DNA from: Bacteroidota bacterium
GTDB lineage: Bacteria; Bacteroidota; Ignavibacteria; Tepidaquicellales; Tepidaquicellaceae
Reading direction: 5' to 3'
Assembly: GCA_018266835.1 (NCBI GenBank)
Contig: JAFDZP010000004.1
Location: forward strand, 1 to 64,000
DNA: 64,000 bases
The position numbers and the translations under genes are program-made. Position 1 is the stretch's first letter. Each line of letters opens with the position of its first letter. Below, in pieces: positions 25,836 through 34,587 of the stretch. The notes below the pieces were generated by a model. The model was not told the DNA's origin, did no database searches, and saw nothing but the letters and a program-made list of their open reading frames with translations.

Positions 25836-27743
25836 CTATTTTACTAAGTTCATCTTTTTGGTCTCGACAAAATTGCTTGTTTTAAGAGTATAAAAATAAA
25901 CTCCACTGGCAAGGCTTGCTCCGTCGATCTGAGCATTATAAAATCCTGCTTTTACATATCCGTCTAAATACGTTCCGACTAACTGTCCGAGCGTATTATA
26001 AACCTTTAAGCTTGCGAATCCGTCCTTAGGGATTGCAAAATTAATATTTGTTGTTGGGTTAAAAGGATTAGGGAAATTTTGTGAAAGTTCGTACTTCTCG
26101 GGTACTTCACTTCCCTGATTTCCTATTGCTGTTGTAACAACAGGAGCGCTGATACCCTGTTCCATTTCAGAGGTATTTAGTACTCCGCTATCTTTAAAAA
26201 TCACAACATTGAATTTGCAGTTAGCTGCTACCCATGCAGGATCTAAAGTAACATTAAAAGTTAACGGAATTGCCTGCCCGTTACTCCATGCGCCTGAGTT
26301 TACGTTATCTCCTGCCATAGTGTTAACAATATTTCTTACGGTCCAGTTGTGAACCCATGTAGAGCTTCCTGTGCAATAAGAATTTCCGGTCTGAGCATAT
26401 ACCATATTATCTTCTGTGATAATATAGTTTACTTTATATTGTCCTGTTAAATTTGCAAGAGCAGTTGCGTTCAGATTAACAGTAAGCTGTCTTGTTCCCG
26501 CGTTGTATGTAGTGTTTGTAACTGCGATTGCAACATCTGAAGCAGGTTTCTGTGCATATCTGTATTCACCATCTGTAAACATTGAACCCCAGCCGTTGTT
26601 AACACCAAGTCTTCTATCCACTAATCCTGACGGATAGCCTGAAAAACCGAGAGCGGAAATTATTCCGTTACCATTGAACGTTTTCCAGGGGTCTGTACTT
26701 GCTCCGTGATAAGCAAACATTACTGTATTAGGATAAGCTTCCTTTAGATTATGTGCTTCGTTATCTCCGCAAGGGCACCACTGGCACCATGTACCTGTAC
26801 AGAACTCAAGCACTGCGTTTCTTAAGTTTGTTGTAACTACAAGATTATTTGATATTGTATCGTTGCTTCTGTTCAGATCACCTGCTGCAGTTGTATAGGC
26901 TTTTATTGTATAATTACCTGCAGCTGCAAAAGTATAATTACTGAATGTTACAGTCTGAGATGTGCCCGGTGCAAGGTTAGTAACGGATTGTGTATTGGTA
27001 AATCCTCCGGGATTAATAGATAAAGTTACATTAAAAGACTGTGCTGTAGTTCCGAAGTTTTTAACAGTTGCTTTTACCCCTTTTGATTGCGGAGTCATTC
27101 CCCACTTAGGATCGAATACACTGTTAACCCCGACATCTGCAGTGTATCTTGTTCCCATTCTGATGTTATCAAGATAGAGATTATTTCCGAATGCAGATAT
27201 AGCAGTGAACTTTACTTTATTAGTTCCTGCAGGAAGAGCATAAGTTTTTGTTGCCCATTCAGATGCAGTCGGTACATATAAATGCTGAGTAGGAGCGCCT
27301 GTTCTTAAAGGACCTGAAGAACCGCCGTTCAATGTTATAAGAACTGTCCACGTCGCTCCGTTATCTGTGGAAGTAGAAATCTGAAGCTGATCGTTCTCCG
27401 ATGTTGCAGGAGCGTAAGCGTGATCAAACTTCAAAGAGTCTCCTGTAATTGCCAGGGGCAATGTAGGAGTAATTAAATCAAAACTTCCGCTTGCGTAATC
27501 ATAAAAATCAAACATTGCGCAGGAGGTTCCTTGCCCGTAACCGCTTGCGTAAGAAGTTCTTATCCAGTCATAAGCTGCTGTGTGTGCCAGTGTCCAGCCG
27601 GCAGGAGGAAAAGAGGTGTTATCAAAATCCTGATTCAGGCTTAATGCCTCGGCATAAGTTTTTCCTGAATTGAAAATTATTAGAAAAGCTGTCATTAAGA
27701 GAAAGGTCTTAACAGCAGATCCAATGGTAAGTTTAGTTTCCAT
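25836..27743 (-). CDS. Secreted Omp28-like protein with T9SS sorting domain
   Basis: A 635-residue exported protein. In order: a signal peptide; a choice-of-anchor/MAM-like beta domain (about 38-197); a CARDB-like beta sandwich (about 200-300, VKATVKNFGTTAQSFNV); an Omp28-related thioredoxin-like domain beginning near 307, with CxxC at C320-C323 (FCTGTWCQWCPCG); and a T9SS sorting domain (SQNFPNPFNPTTNI, VYNTLGQLV, KKMNLVK). Omp28 proteins are surface or outer-membrane proteins of Bacteroidota; the CxxC suggests redox activity or only a structural disulfide. Confidence 0.85.
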   Translation of the reverse strand: METKLTIGSAVKTFLLMTAFLIIFNSGKTYAEALSLNQDFDNTSFPPAGWTLAHTAAYDWIRTSYASGYGQGTSCAMFDFYDYASGSFDLITPTLPLAITGDSLKFDHAYAPATSENDQLQISTSTDNGATWTVLITLNGGSSGPLRTGAPTQHLYVPTASEWATKTYALPAGTNKVKFTAISAFGNNLYLDNIRMGTRYTADVGVNSVFDPKWGMTPQSKGVKATVKNFGTTAQSFNVTLSINPGGFTNTQSVTNLAPGTSQTVTFSNYTFAAAGNYTIKAYTTAAGDLNRSNDTISNNLVVTTNLRNAVLEFCTGTWCQWCPCGDNEAHNLKEAYPNTVMFAYHGASTDPWKTFNGNGIISALGFSGYPSGLVDRRLGVNNGWGSMFTDGEYRYAQKPASDVAIAVTNTTYNAGTRQLTVNLNATALANLTGQYKVNYIITEDNMVYAQTGNSYCTGSSTWVHNWTVRNIVNTMAGDNVNSGAWSNGQAIPLTFNVTLDPAWVAANCKFNVVIFKDSGVLNTSEMEQGISAPVVTTAIGNQGSEVPEKYELSQNFPNPFNPTTNINFAIPKDGFASLKVYNTLGQLVGTYLDGYVKAGFYNAQIDGASLASGVYFYTLKTSNFVETKKMNLVK

Positions 27744-27828
27744 TATTGTTCCCGCATTTAAATTGTCTTCAATTATACAAGTATTCTTTCTTAATTGAAA
27801 GAAAAAATTGAATGGGCAATAATAAAAA

Positions 27829-29166
27829 CTACTTCAAAAGAAGCATTTTTCTTGTCTCGGTAAATTCTCCTGCTGTTAATTTATAATAGTAAGTTCCCGC
27901 AGATAAGTTATCAGCAATGAAATTTATCCGGTAGCTTCCTGCAGTATAAAAATTATTTATAAGCGTTTGAATTTTTTTTCCGAGATTATCGAACAATTGT
28001 ATTTTAACATTACCTGATTTATTAACTTCAAAATTTATAATTGTTGAAGGATTGAAAGGATTAGGATAATTTTGCTCCAATCTGAAATTTTTAACATTTG
28101 ATGTAACTTCATTTATTCCTATTGAACCCGGCGAAAATATTCTTGCAAAGTTTTTTGCAAATTCATATCGGGTAGTATGGCATGTTGTTGTGTTATCCCA
28201 GTTGATTGACCATGTCATCATTCCCCGCAGGTTCGGATAAGTGCTTACTCTTGTGTAATTACCCGGCTTTGGTCCCGTTCCCATTAAATATTTAATAGCA
28301 GCTTTCACTGTATCGGGATGAATGAACGAACCTGCACCCGCTGCACCGACGCAGGCAGGCAAACCGACTGCAACATGATTTGCATTAAATCCTGTAAACT
28401 GTCCGCCTGCAGTATTGAACCCGTGAATAACGGCTTCAGTCATAGCAACAATAAAATCAGCTGTACCCTGGAAATACCCATGTCCGTCAATGCCGAACAT
28501 GCTTCCGCTGTTGTATAATTGAACTTGAAGAATATCTATCGAATCTCTCAATGCATGCAGAACAGGAAGATATGCTCCGAAAATTCCACCGTATGCCGAC
28601 ATTCCTCCCTGCACATAGGCAGTCTCGGGAGCAAAGGTCAGATACATTTTTTTATGATAAGTTGTGCGGTAATTATTCATCAATTGTTTAATGCCGTTTA
28701 TAAGATTTATTACCCAGGCATCTGTGGGATTTGAAATAGTTCCTCCGGTTAGAACGGTAGAGTTTTCCAGGTCAATATCTATTCCGTCGAAATGATATGT
28801 GTTTATGATTGTGGTCATTGAACTTACAAATGTATTCATCTGAGTTACATCATTGAGTTTTACCTGCGCATTTGCCCCTCCAATGGAAATAACAACTTTT
28901 TTACCTTTGGCTTTCATACTATCAATCTGCGCAATGAGAGTTGCCTGCGGTACGGCATCGGGTGTAAAAGTCATATTATAAGTAGTGCCTTCTGAAGGAA
29001 TAGCGAACGAAACTTCGAGTACGTTGTAAGTGGTATCGACCTGAGTTAAATGAATGTAAGGACTTGCTGCGTCTTGCCAGTTTTGCCAGTAGCCGACTAA
29101 GGCGGGAGATTGAGCAAAGAGACAGTTTCCTAAAATTAAAAATAAAAAGAGTGATAATCTTTTCAT
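27829..29166 (-). CDS. Secreted GH18 chitinase with T9SS sorting domain
   Basis: A 445-residue secreted glycoside hydrolase. It has a signal peptide (RLSLFLFLILGNCLFAQ); a GH18 barrel from about 21 to 350 with SIGG at 94-97, catalytic motif DGIDIDLE at 127-134 (acid E134) and a late MMTWSINWD strand; and a T9SS sorting domain (EQNYPNPFNPSTII, TRKMLLLK). It should hydrolyse beta-1,4-N-acetylglucosamine chains outside the cell, giving the organism access to chitin or related glycans. No chitobiose uptake gene is adjacent. Confidence 0.93.
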   Translation of the reverse strand: MKRLSLFLFLILGNCLFAQSPALVGYWQNWQDAASPYIHLTQVDTTYNVLEVSFAIPSEGTTYNMTFTPDAVPQATLIAQIDSMKAKGKKVVISIGGANAQVKLNDVTQMNTFVSSMTTIINTYHFDGIDIDLENSTVLTGGTISNPTDAWVINLINGIKQLMNNYRTTYHKKMYLTFAPETAYVQGGMSAYGGIFGAYLPVLHALRDSIDILQVQLYNSGSMFGIDGHGYFQGTADFIVAMTEAVIHGFNTAGGQFTGFNANHVAVGLPACVGAAGAGSFIHPDTVKAAIKYLMGTGPKPGNYTRVSTYPNLRGMMTWSINWDNTTTCHTTRYEFAKNFARIFSPGSIGINEVTSNVKNFRLEQNYPNPFNPSTIINFEVNKSGNVKIQLFDNLGKKIQTLINNFYTAGSYRINFIADNLSAGTYYYKLTAGEFTETRKMLLLK

Positions 29167-29422
29167 ATATAATTTGAAATTAATTTTCTTAAATATAAAA
29201 TCGGATTATTTATTCTGCTGTAAGAAATTTATCAATTATACCCGGAATTTTTTAAAATTATAACCCGAAGTATCGGTTTTAGTAATTGATAATTATTCAG
29301 TTTACCTATGCGATTCAATACTTAAAAAGATATTTAGATTAATTTAATTATAATTAAAAAACGATTATATTTAAGCATTAAACTTTATCCCTCTGAAATT
29401 CATTTTTAGAATGAATGTGTAA

Positions 29423-30868
29423 ATGAAAAACAGTAAACTTGCCTCGCTGCTTTCAAAGCTCTCCCTGAAAGAATTCAAAGAATTTGGAAAATTTGTAAAG
29501 TCACCTTACTTCAATTCAAATTCGAATATTATATCTTTATACGAGCTCATTGCAAAAGCTTTTCCTGATTTTGATTCCCCCAAACTTGTAAAAGAAAACA
29601 TTTACGAACATATATATCCCGGAGAAAAATATAACGACAGCACCGTAAGAGGGCTGCTTGCTGCTGCTTTGAAACTTGCTGAAGAATTTCTTGCAGTGCA
29701 TCGGCTCAGAGAAAATGAGTTTGCATATAAAGAATTTCTAATGAGTGAATTATGCGACAGGAAAATATTTGACCTTTTCAATATTCATCTTAAAAAGAAC
29801 AGAACTGAGTTAGAAAATCTTAATACTAAACATGAAGATTATTTTTACCTCACTTACAAAATGGAAACATTAATCAATTCCATTGACAGTAAGTCTTACA
29901 TTCCACTTACCCAGAAAGATGTTCCGGGAGATATAAATACCAAGGATACTGAAAGCCTGATAAATTATTTCCTTATTTCTATTTTAAAGAGATATAATTA
30001 TTTGCTTACTAAGACCGGAAGCCTTAATGTTTCACTCGAATTGAATTTCATGGATGAAATGATTACATACCTTGAAAAAGCAAATCTGAGAGAAATTCCC
30101 ATTCTTAACTTCCATTATAACCGCGCAATGCTTTATAAAAGCAATATGGAGGAAAAGTACTTTTTAGAGTTAAGAAGGATTTTCTTTGATAAAAAAAACA
30201 GTCTGGATGAATCTGAACTCTATAACTTAATGGGCGTTCTTTCAAATTATTGTGTCCGAAAAAATAATATTACAGGCGAAGAAGCACCTGTTGCCCAATA
30301 TGAAATCTACAAATATGCGATTGAAAATGACATTCTTGCTTTAAATCCTACTGAACCGATTAATCCTGTTCTATACTCGAATATTGTAGCTGCATCACTT
30401 TATCTTGGGAAAACAGATGAAGCTGTTGAGTTTATCGAAAAGTACAAAGACCGAATAGCACCGGAACGAAGAGAGAGCGCAGTTAATTTTAATCTAGCAA
30501 AAGTTCATTTCAAAAATAAAAATTATAATGAGGCGTTAAGCTCTCTTGCTTTAGTACAGAATGAAGATGTATTTTATAAAGTTGCTATTAAAAATCTTTA
30601 TGCTATGATATACTATGAAATGAACTTGGTTGAGGAATTAATTTTGCTTTTGGATTCTTATAAAAGTTTTTTACAGAGTAACGTTGTTTTAGGACCAAGG
30701 CTGAAAGAAAATCATAATAACTTTGTATCTGCATTAACTAAGCTGTTAAAGTTAAAAGACTTCAAAGATAAACCTGAACTGGAATACCTGAAGCATGAAA
30801 TCAATTTATTGCCTACCACTGTAAGTATGGACTGGCTTATAAGCAAAATTGATAGTCTGCTCAAATAA
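29423..30868 (+). CDS. Large helical/TPR-like protein, unknown
   Basis: A 481-residue soluble, helical protein. The start (SLLSKLSLKEFKEFGKFVKS then PYFNSNSNII) is a distinctive N-terminal module that I recall from Ignavibacteria-type hypothetical proteins. The centre and C-terminus contain TPR-like helix pairs (AVNFNLAKVHFKNKNYNEAL). No signal, membrane helix or catalytic motif is seen. It is divergent from the chitinase gene and ends 3 bases before the convergent DUF4159 gene. Confidence 0.65.
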   Translation: MKNSKLASLLSKLSLKEFKEFGKFVKSPYFNSNSNIISLYELIAKAFPDFDSPKLVKENIYEHIYPGEKYNDSTVRGLLAAALKLAEEFLAVHRLRENEFAYKEFLMSELCDRKIFDLFNIHLKKNRTELENLNTKHEDYFYLTYKMETLINSIDSKSYIPLTQKDVPGDINTKDTESLINYFLISILKRYNYLLTKTGSLNVSLELNFMDEMITYLEKANLREIPILNFHYNRAMLYKSNMEEKYFLELRRIFFDKKNSLDESELYNLMGVLSNYCVRKNNITGEEAPVAQYEIYKYAIENDILALNPTEPINPVLYSNIVAASLYLGKTDEAVEFIEKYKDRIAPERRESAVNFNLAKVHFKNKNYNEALSSLALVQNEDVFYKVAIKNLYAMIYYEMNLVEELILLLDSYKSFLQSNVVLGPRLKENHNNFVSALTKLLKLKDFKDKPELEYLKHEINLLPTTVSMDWLISKIDSLLK

Positions 30869-30871
30869 ATT

Positions 30872-31552
30872 TTAATTGCTCAGCATATAAACTATAATGT
30901 TGGTACCCATCTTAAATGACTCTTCCTTTTTTTCCGGCGGGTCGTTATGCTCCTTTGTATCTGCCCATCCGTCAGAAATATTTGTTTCATATGTATAGTA
31001 CATGCAGAGCCTTCCGTTTTTATAAATTCCGAATCCCTGCGCAGGCTTGCCGTCATGCTCGTGGATTTTCGGAAGTCCGTTAGGGAATTTAAACTGTGAA
31101 TTGTAAATCGGATGAGAGAAAGGAAGCTCTTTCATTTCCTCGTTAGAAAAAACTTTTTTTATCTCTCGCCTGAACGCCTCGTCCATTCCGTAGTCATCAT
31201 CTGCATATAAAAATCCGCCGCTCTCACAATACTTTCTTAAACGCGCAGCTTCATTATCAGAAAAGGAAATATTTCCGTGTCCTGTAATTAAAATAAACGG
31301 GTAGTTAAAGATATCATCGGAGGCAATATCGACTGAATAGAACTTAGGTTCATCAACATCTACTGTTGTATTCTTTTTCAGATAGTCCATCATGTTTATT
31401 TCTGCAGATGGGTCGTTATACCAGTCACCCCCGCCTGAGTATTTCAGACGCGCAATTTTAAACGGCGAAGAATTTTTATTTACGCCGTCTGTCTGCGCAA
31501 AAATATTTGTACCTACTAGTAGTAATAATATTATACTTGCAAAAATTTTCAT
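30872..31552 (-). CDS. Exported DUF4159 protein
   Basis: A 226-residue protein with a signal peptide (FASIILLLLVGTNIFAQ). The body is a DUF4159 domain: FKIARLKYSGGGDWYNDPS, PFILITGHGNISFSD, LRKYCESGGFLYADDD and a late HPIYNSQF. The fold is related to class-I glutamine amidotransferase/ThuA-like domains, but no catalytic cysteine is obvious. Function unknown. The frame extends to 31588, but the start at 31552 gives a proper signal peptide. Repeat region B begins about 40 bases upstream. Confidence 0.82.
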   Translation of the reverse strand: MKIFASIILLLLVGTNIFAQTDGVNKNSSPFKIARLKYSGGGDWYNDPSAEINMMDYLKKNTTVDVDEPKFYSVDIASDDIFNYPFILITGHGNISFSDNEAARLRKYCESGGFLYADDDYGMDEAFRREIKKVFSNEEMKELPFSHPIYNSQFKFPNGLPKIHEHDGKPAQGFGIYKNGRLCMYYTYETNISDGWADTKEHNDPPEKKEESFKMGTNIIVYMLSN

Positions 31553-31590
31553 ATTAAATTTTACTTCTTCATTAATAATTTGTTTCATTT

Positions 31591-31970
31591 GTAAAAAAGT
31601 CGGGAAATAGTCGGATTTTATTTTGTTATAATTACTCTATTATATATTGCAACATTATTGTCACATTTTAATTTCAAATTGTTCAAATGATGGATTTTTG
31701 ACGGATTTTTCTTTCGGCGCTCAACTCAGTGTTTTTCGGAATTCTTAAAAAAAGTAACATTATTGTCACATTTTGATTTCACATTGTTCAAATGATGGAT
31801 TTTTGACGAATTCTTCATTTGTGGCTCAACTCAACGTTTTTCGGAATCCTAAAAAAGTAACATTATTGTCACATTTTAATTTCTGTAACTCATAACTCAT
31901 AATTCTCAAAGATACTCATTCCATAATTTCTTATCAAACAAGTTCTCCCTATTCCTTCTAATAGGTAAAT
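31591..31970. promoter_or_regulatory. Region B: 11-bp-phased repeat dimers and CCTATT/AATAGG dyad
   Basis: This is the non-coding gap (31553-32026) between the DUF4159 gene and the ABC operon. It holds AGTCGG twice at 31598 and 31609; GCAACA/GTCACA at 31649 and 31660; TGATGG/TGACGG at 31688 and 31699; GTAACA/GTCACA at 31754 and 31765; TGATGG/TGACGA at 31793 and 31804; and GTAACA/GTCACA at 31857 and 31868. All are spaced 11 bp. The dyad CCTATT/AATAGG follows at 31948-31965, 61 bases before the ABC start. Order and motifs match region A. Confidence 0.75.
31651..31883. repeat. Tandem repeat, about 104 bp x 2.2
   Basis: Unit 1 starts at 31651, unit 2 at 31756 and a partial third at 31859 (spacings 105 and 103). 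Each full unit carries the GTNACA dimer, the TGAYGG dimer, GCTCAACTCA and GTTTTTCGGAAT. There are scattered substitutions but no spacers, so it is not a CRISPR array. Confidence 0.9.
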
Positions 31971-32026
31971 TTTAGTGAATTCCTTTTTGCAAATGATTTG
32001 TATAAATTACATTACAATTTTTATTT

Positions 32027-32692
32027 ATGCTGAAGATTCAGAATCTAAGAAAAACGTTTAAAAATGCCGATGCAGAGGTTTCTGATGTGATTAACATACC
32101 GGATTTTTCGTTACAGGAAAATTTTCAGCTTGCTGTTTCGGGCAAAAGCGGCTCAGGCAAGAGCACGTTTTTAAATCTTATTGCAGGAATAATTTCTCAG
32201 GATAATGGCGAGATATTTTTCAACGATGAAAAAATTTCTTCCCTATCTGAATCAAAGCGCGATGCCTTCCGCTCAAAAAATATCGGATACATTTTCCAGA
32301 CATTCAACTTACTGCAGGGATTTACAGCGATAGAAAATGTTATGCTAGGAATGATGTTTGCTAACAATCACGACAGAAATAAAGCAGAAGTTCTTTTAAA
32401 TAAAGTCGGACTTGCAAAAAAGATGAACAATAAGCCCTCTGAGTTATCAGTCGGCGAGCAGCAGCGTGTAGCAATTGCCCGCGCAGTTGCTAATTCACCT
32501 AAACTCATTTTAGCAGATGAACCCACTGCAAACCTTGATGCAAAGAATGGCGAGCTTGCCATCGACCTTATAAAAAATATCTGCGAAGAAAATAAAATCT
32601 CTTTGCTGCTTGTTTCACATGAAGCCGATATAATAAATAAGTTTGAGAATAAAATTAATTTTGAAGATATAAATAAGACGGCAACCATATGA
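32027..32692 (+). CDS. ABC transporter ATP-binding protein (LolD/MacB type)
   Basis: A 221-residue ATPase. Walker A GKSGSGKST, Q-loop FQTFNL, signature LSVGEQQR (S-V-G-E in place of the canonical LSGGQ start) and Walker B LILADEPTANLD are all present. It resembles LolD/MacB/FtsE ATPases that power FtsX-like permeases without moving substrate through the membrane in the usual way. Its stop overlaps the start of the permease gene (ATGA). It is the first gene of a four-gene cluster whose make-up resembles Zur-controlled zinc operons of Pseudomonas and Vibrio. Confidence 0.92.
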   Translation: MLKIQNLRKTFKNADAEVSDVINIPDFSLQENFQLAVSGKSGSGKSTFLNLIAGIISQDNGEIFFNDEKISSLSESKRDAFRSKNIGYIFQTFNLLQGFTAIENVMLGMMFANNHDRNKAEVLLNKVGLAKKMNNKPSELSVGEQQRVAIARAVANSPKLILADEPTANLDAKNGELAIDLIKNICEENKISLLLVSHEADIINKFENKINFEDINKTATI

Positions 32693-33948
32693 GTATCTTC
32701 AGAATCGTTTGGAAAAATATTAAGCAGAGAAGTCTGGCGTCAGTACTGACAATGTTCTCTATAATGCTTGGAGTAGCCCTCGTTGTTTCAATTTTAATTT
32801 TAAAGCAGGAAAGTCAGGATGCGTTTAATCAGACAGCAACAGGCTACGAAATAATCGTCGGACCCAAAGGTAGTTCATTACAATTAACACTCAATACAAT
32901 TTACCAAATAGGTGTACCGATACAAAATATGCCCTATGATACCTATGATAAATTAAAGAATGATAAGAGAGTAAAGCTTGCTATTCCTTATGTACTGGGA
33001 GATAATTTTAAAAATCACAGATTTATCGGCACAACTCCCGAAATTTTTTCTGACTTCTCTTATCAGAAAGATAAAAAATATAGTTTAAAAGAAGGTAAGT
33101 TCTTTACAAAAGATTTTGAAGTTGTAATAGGAAATGAAACTGCGCAGAAAACCGGACTGAAAATCGGAGATGCATTTTCCGGCTCGCACGGAGTAGAAAA
33201 TTACGAAGGCAGTGAGGGAATGTTTGAACATGCCGAGTTCAAATTTACTGTCGTCGGAATTTTAGAAAAGACATTTACACCAATAGATAAAGTAATATTT
33301 ACTTCGATGAATTCCATCTGGGAAATTCATCACCATGAAGCAGAAGAAAAATATGCAGAGCGAAAAGACACGACTCATCACGAATTTGAAAAATCAGTAA
33401 CTGCAATTTTAGTCAGTTTAAAAAGTCCGGTTTATTTTGATTTACTAAGAAGGCAAATCAACGAAAATAAATACGAAGGAATAAACGCTCAGGCAGTAAT
33501 ACCGGTTTTCGAAATAAAGCAATTGTTCGATATAATAGGGAATATAAATTCAATTTTAATAATCATTGCTTACTTAGTTGTCTTCGTTGCAGTGATTTCA
33601 ATATTAGTTTCGATTTACAATTCTATGAACGAAAGAAAAAGAGATATTGCAATTATGCGTTCATTAGGAGCAAGAAAGCAAACTATTCTGAATATAATTC
33701 TTATAGAAGGATTTATCATAAGTTTCATAGGAGGAATTCTTGGAATTATAATCTCGCACTTATTGATTTTTATTTTTAAAGATACAATTTCAAACATAGC
33801 GGGTATTCAGATAAGCGGAACGGTATTTAATGTATTCGAGTTTTATATCCTCACAGGAACAGTTTTACTGGGTTTAATAGTTACAATTATTCCTGCACTA
33901 AAGGCATATAACACTGATGTGGCAAGCAATCTTGCTCCGGTCAGTTAA
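32689..33948 (+). CDS. FtsX/MacB-like ABC permease
   Basis: A 419-residue inner-membrane permease with the MacB topology: one N-terminal helix (LASVLTMFSIMLGVALVVSI), a large periplasmic domain (about 45-285), then three C-terminal helices with the FtsX-domain loop ERKRDIAIMRSLGARKQTI. The periplasmic domain is rich in His and acidic residues in one segment (IHHHEAEEKYAERKDTTHHE), which could bind metal. Such permeases couple ATP hydrolysis to work on periplasmic proteins or ligands. Start ATG overlaps the ATPase stop by 4 bases. Confidence 0.9.
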   Translation: MSIFRIVWKNIKQRSLASVLTMFSIMLGVALVVSILILKQESQDAFNQTATGYEIIVGPKGSSLQLTLNTIYQIGVPIQNMPYDTYDKLKNDKRVKLAIPYVLGDNFKNHRFIGTTPEIFSDFSYQKDKKYSLKEGKFFTKDFEVVIGNETAQKTGLKIGDAFSGSHGVENYEGSEGMFEHAEFKFTVVGILEKTFTPIDKVIFTSMNSIWEIHHHEAEEKYAERKDTTHHEFEKSVTAILVSLKSPVYFDLLRRQINENKYEGINAQAVIPVFEIKQLFDIIGNINSILIIIAYLVVFVAVISILVSIYNSMNERKRDIAIMRSLGARKQTILNIILIEGFIISFIGGILGIIISHLLIFIFKDTISNIAGIQISGTVFNVFEFYILTGTVLLGLIVTIIPALKAYNTDVASNLAPVS

Positions 33949-33966
33949 CAGATAAAGTTTAAAGTT

Positions 33967-34587
33967 ATGAAAAAATTAAAATCAAAATTTGCAAACAATA
34001 TTCCTTATTTAGGATATGCAGTTTTTATAATAGCAGTATGCACAAGTATTTTTTCCAATAAAGATACGAGCGGAAAAAGCTATGTGTACAATACTAAAGG
34101 TGAAAAAGTTGAGCTTAGTAAAATTAATTTTACTGCTAATACTAAAAGTGACTCAAGCAAAAAAGGTTCGCTAGATGGCACTCAGCAGATAAATGCTCCT
34201 AAAACAGATTTTGTACCTGTAGATACAACAAAGCCGTTTAATAAAATTACATTCAGACAGTTGCGTACATATGTGCCGGGACAAACGGTTCCGCAGGAAA
34301 TAAAAGATATGGATGGCAAGAATGTAAATATAATCGGCTTCATGACTCCCCTGAACGCATTGGAAAAAATGGATGAGTTTTTATTGTGCTCCGCACCTCC
34401 ACTTAGCTGTTATTGCGCGCCACCGATTTTTATAAATGAAATAATATACGTAAAGCTTACAAACGGAGTGAAGACGGACTTCAAAACAGGCGTCGTAAAA
34501 ATCAGCGGAAGATTTAAAGTTAATATGGATGTAAAGGATGAGTACTCCGATATAATTTACTCAATAGACGGCGTTTCAATAGAATAA
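33967..34587 (+). CDS. Exported DUF3299-like protein
   Basis: A 206-residue protein with an N-terminal signal/anchor helix (YLGYAVFIIAVCTSIF), a polar linker and a C-terminal beta-rich DUF3299-like domain (KNVNIIGFMTPL, DEFLLCSAPP, then CYCAPPIF and GVVKISGRFKV). Three cysteines lie close together (C-x7-C-x-C), a possible metal site. In Pseudomonas aeruginosa (PA4063-PA4066) and in Vibrio zrg-type loci, related proteins sit beside a MacB-type ABC transporter under Zur control. Function at the molecular level is unknown. Confidence 0.68.
   Translation: MKKLKSKFANNIPYLGYAVFIIAVCTSIFSNKDTSGKSYVYNTKGEKVELSKINFTANTKSDSSKKGSLDGTQQINAPKTDFVPVDTTKPFNKITFRQLRTYVPGQTVPQEIKDMDGKNVNIIGFMTPLNALEKMDEFLLCSAPPLSCYCAPPIFINEIIYVKLTNGVKTDFKTGVVKISGRFKVNMDVKDEYSDIIYSIDGVSIE

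Noticed and set aside
31651..31883. Possible CRISPR array
   Set aside because: The repeats are about 104 bp long, directly adjacent, only 2.2 copies, without spacers or cas genes.
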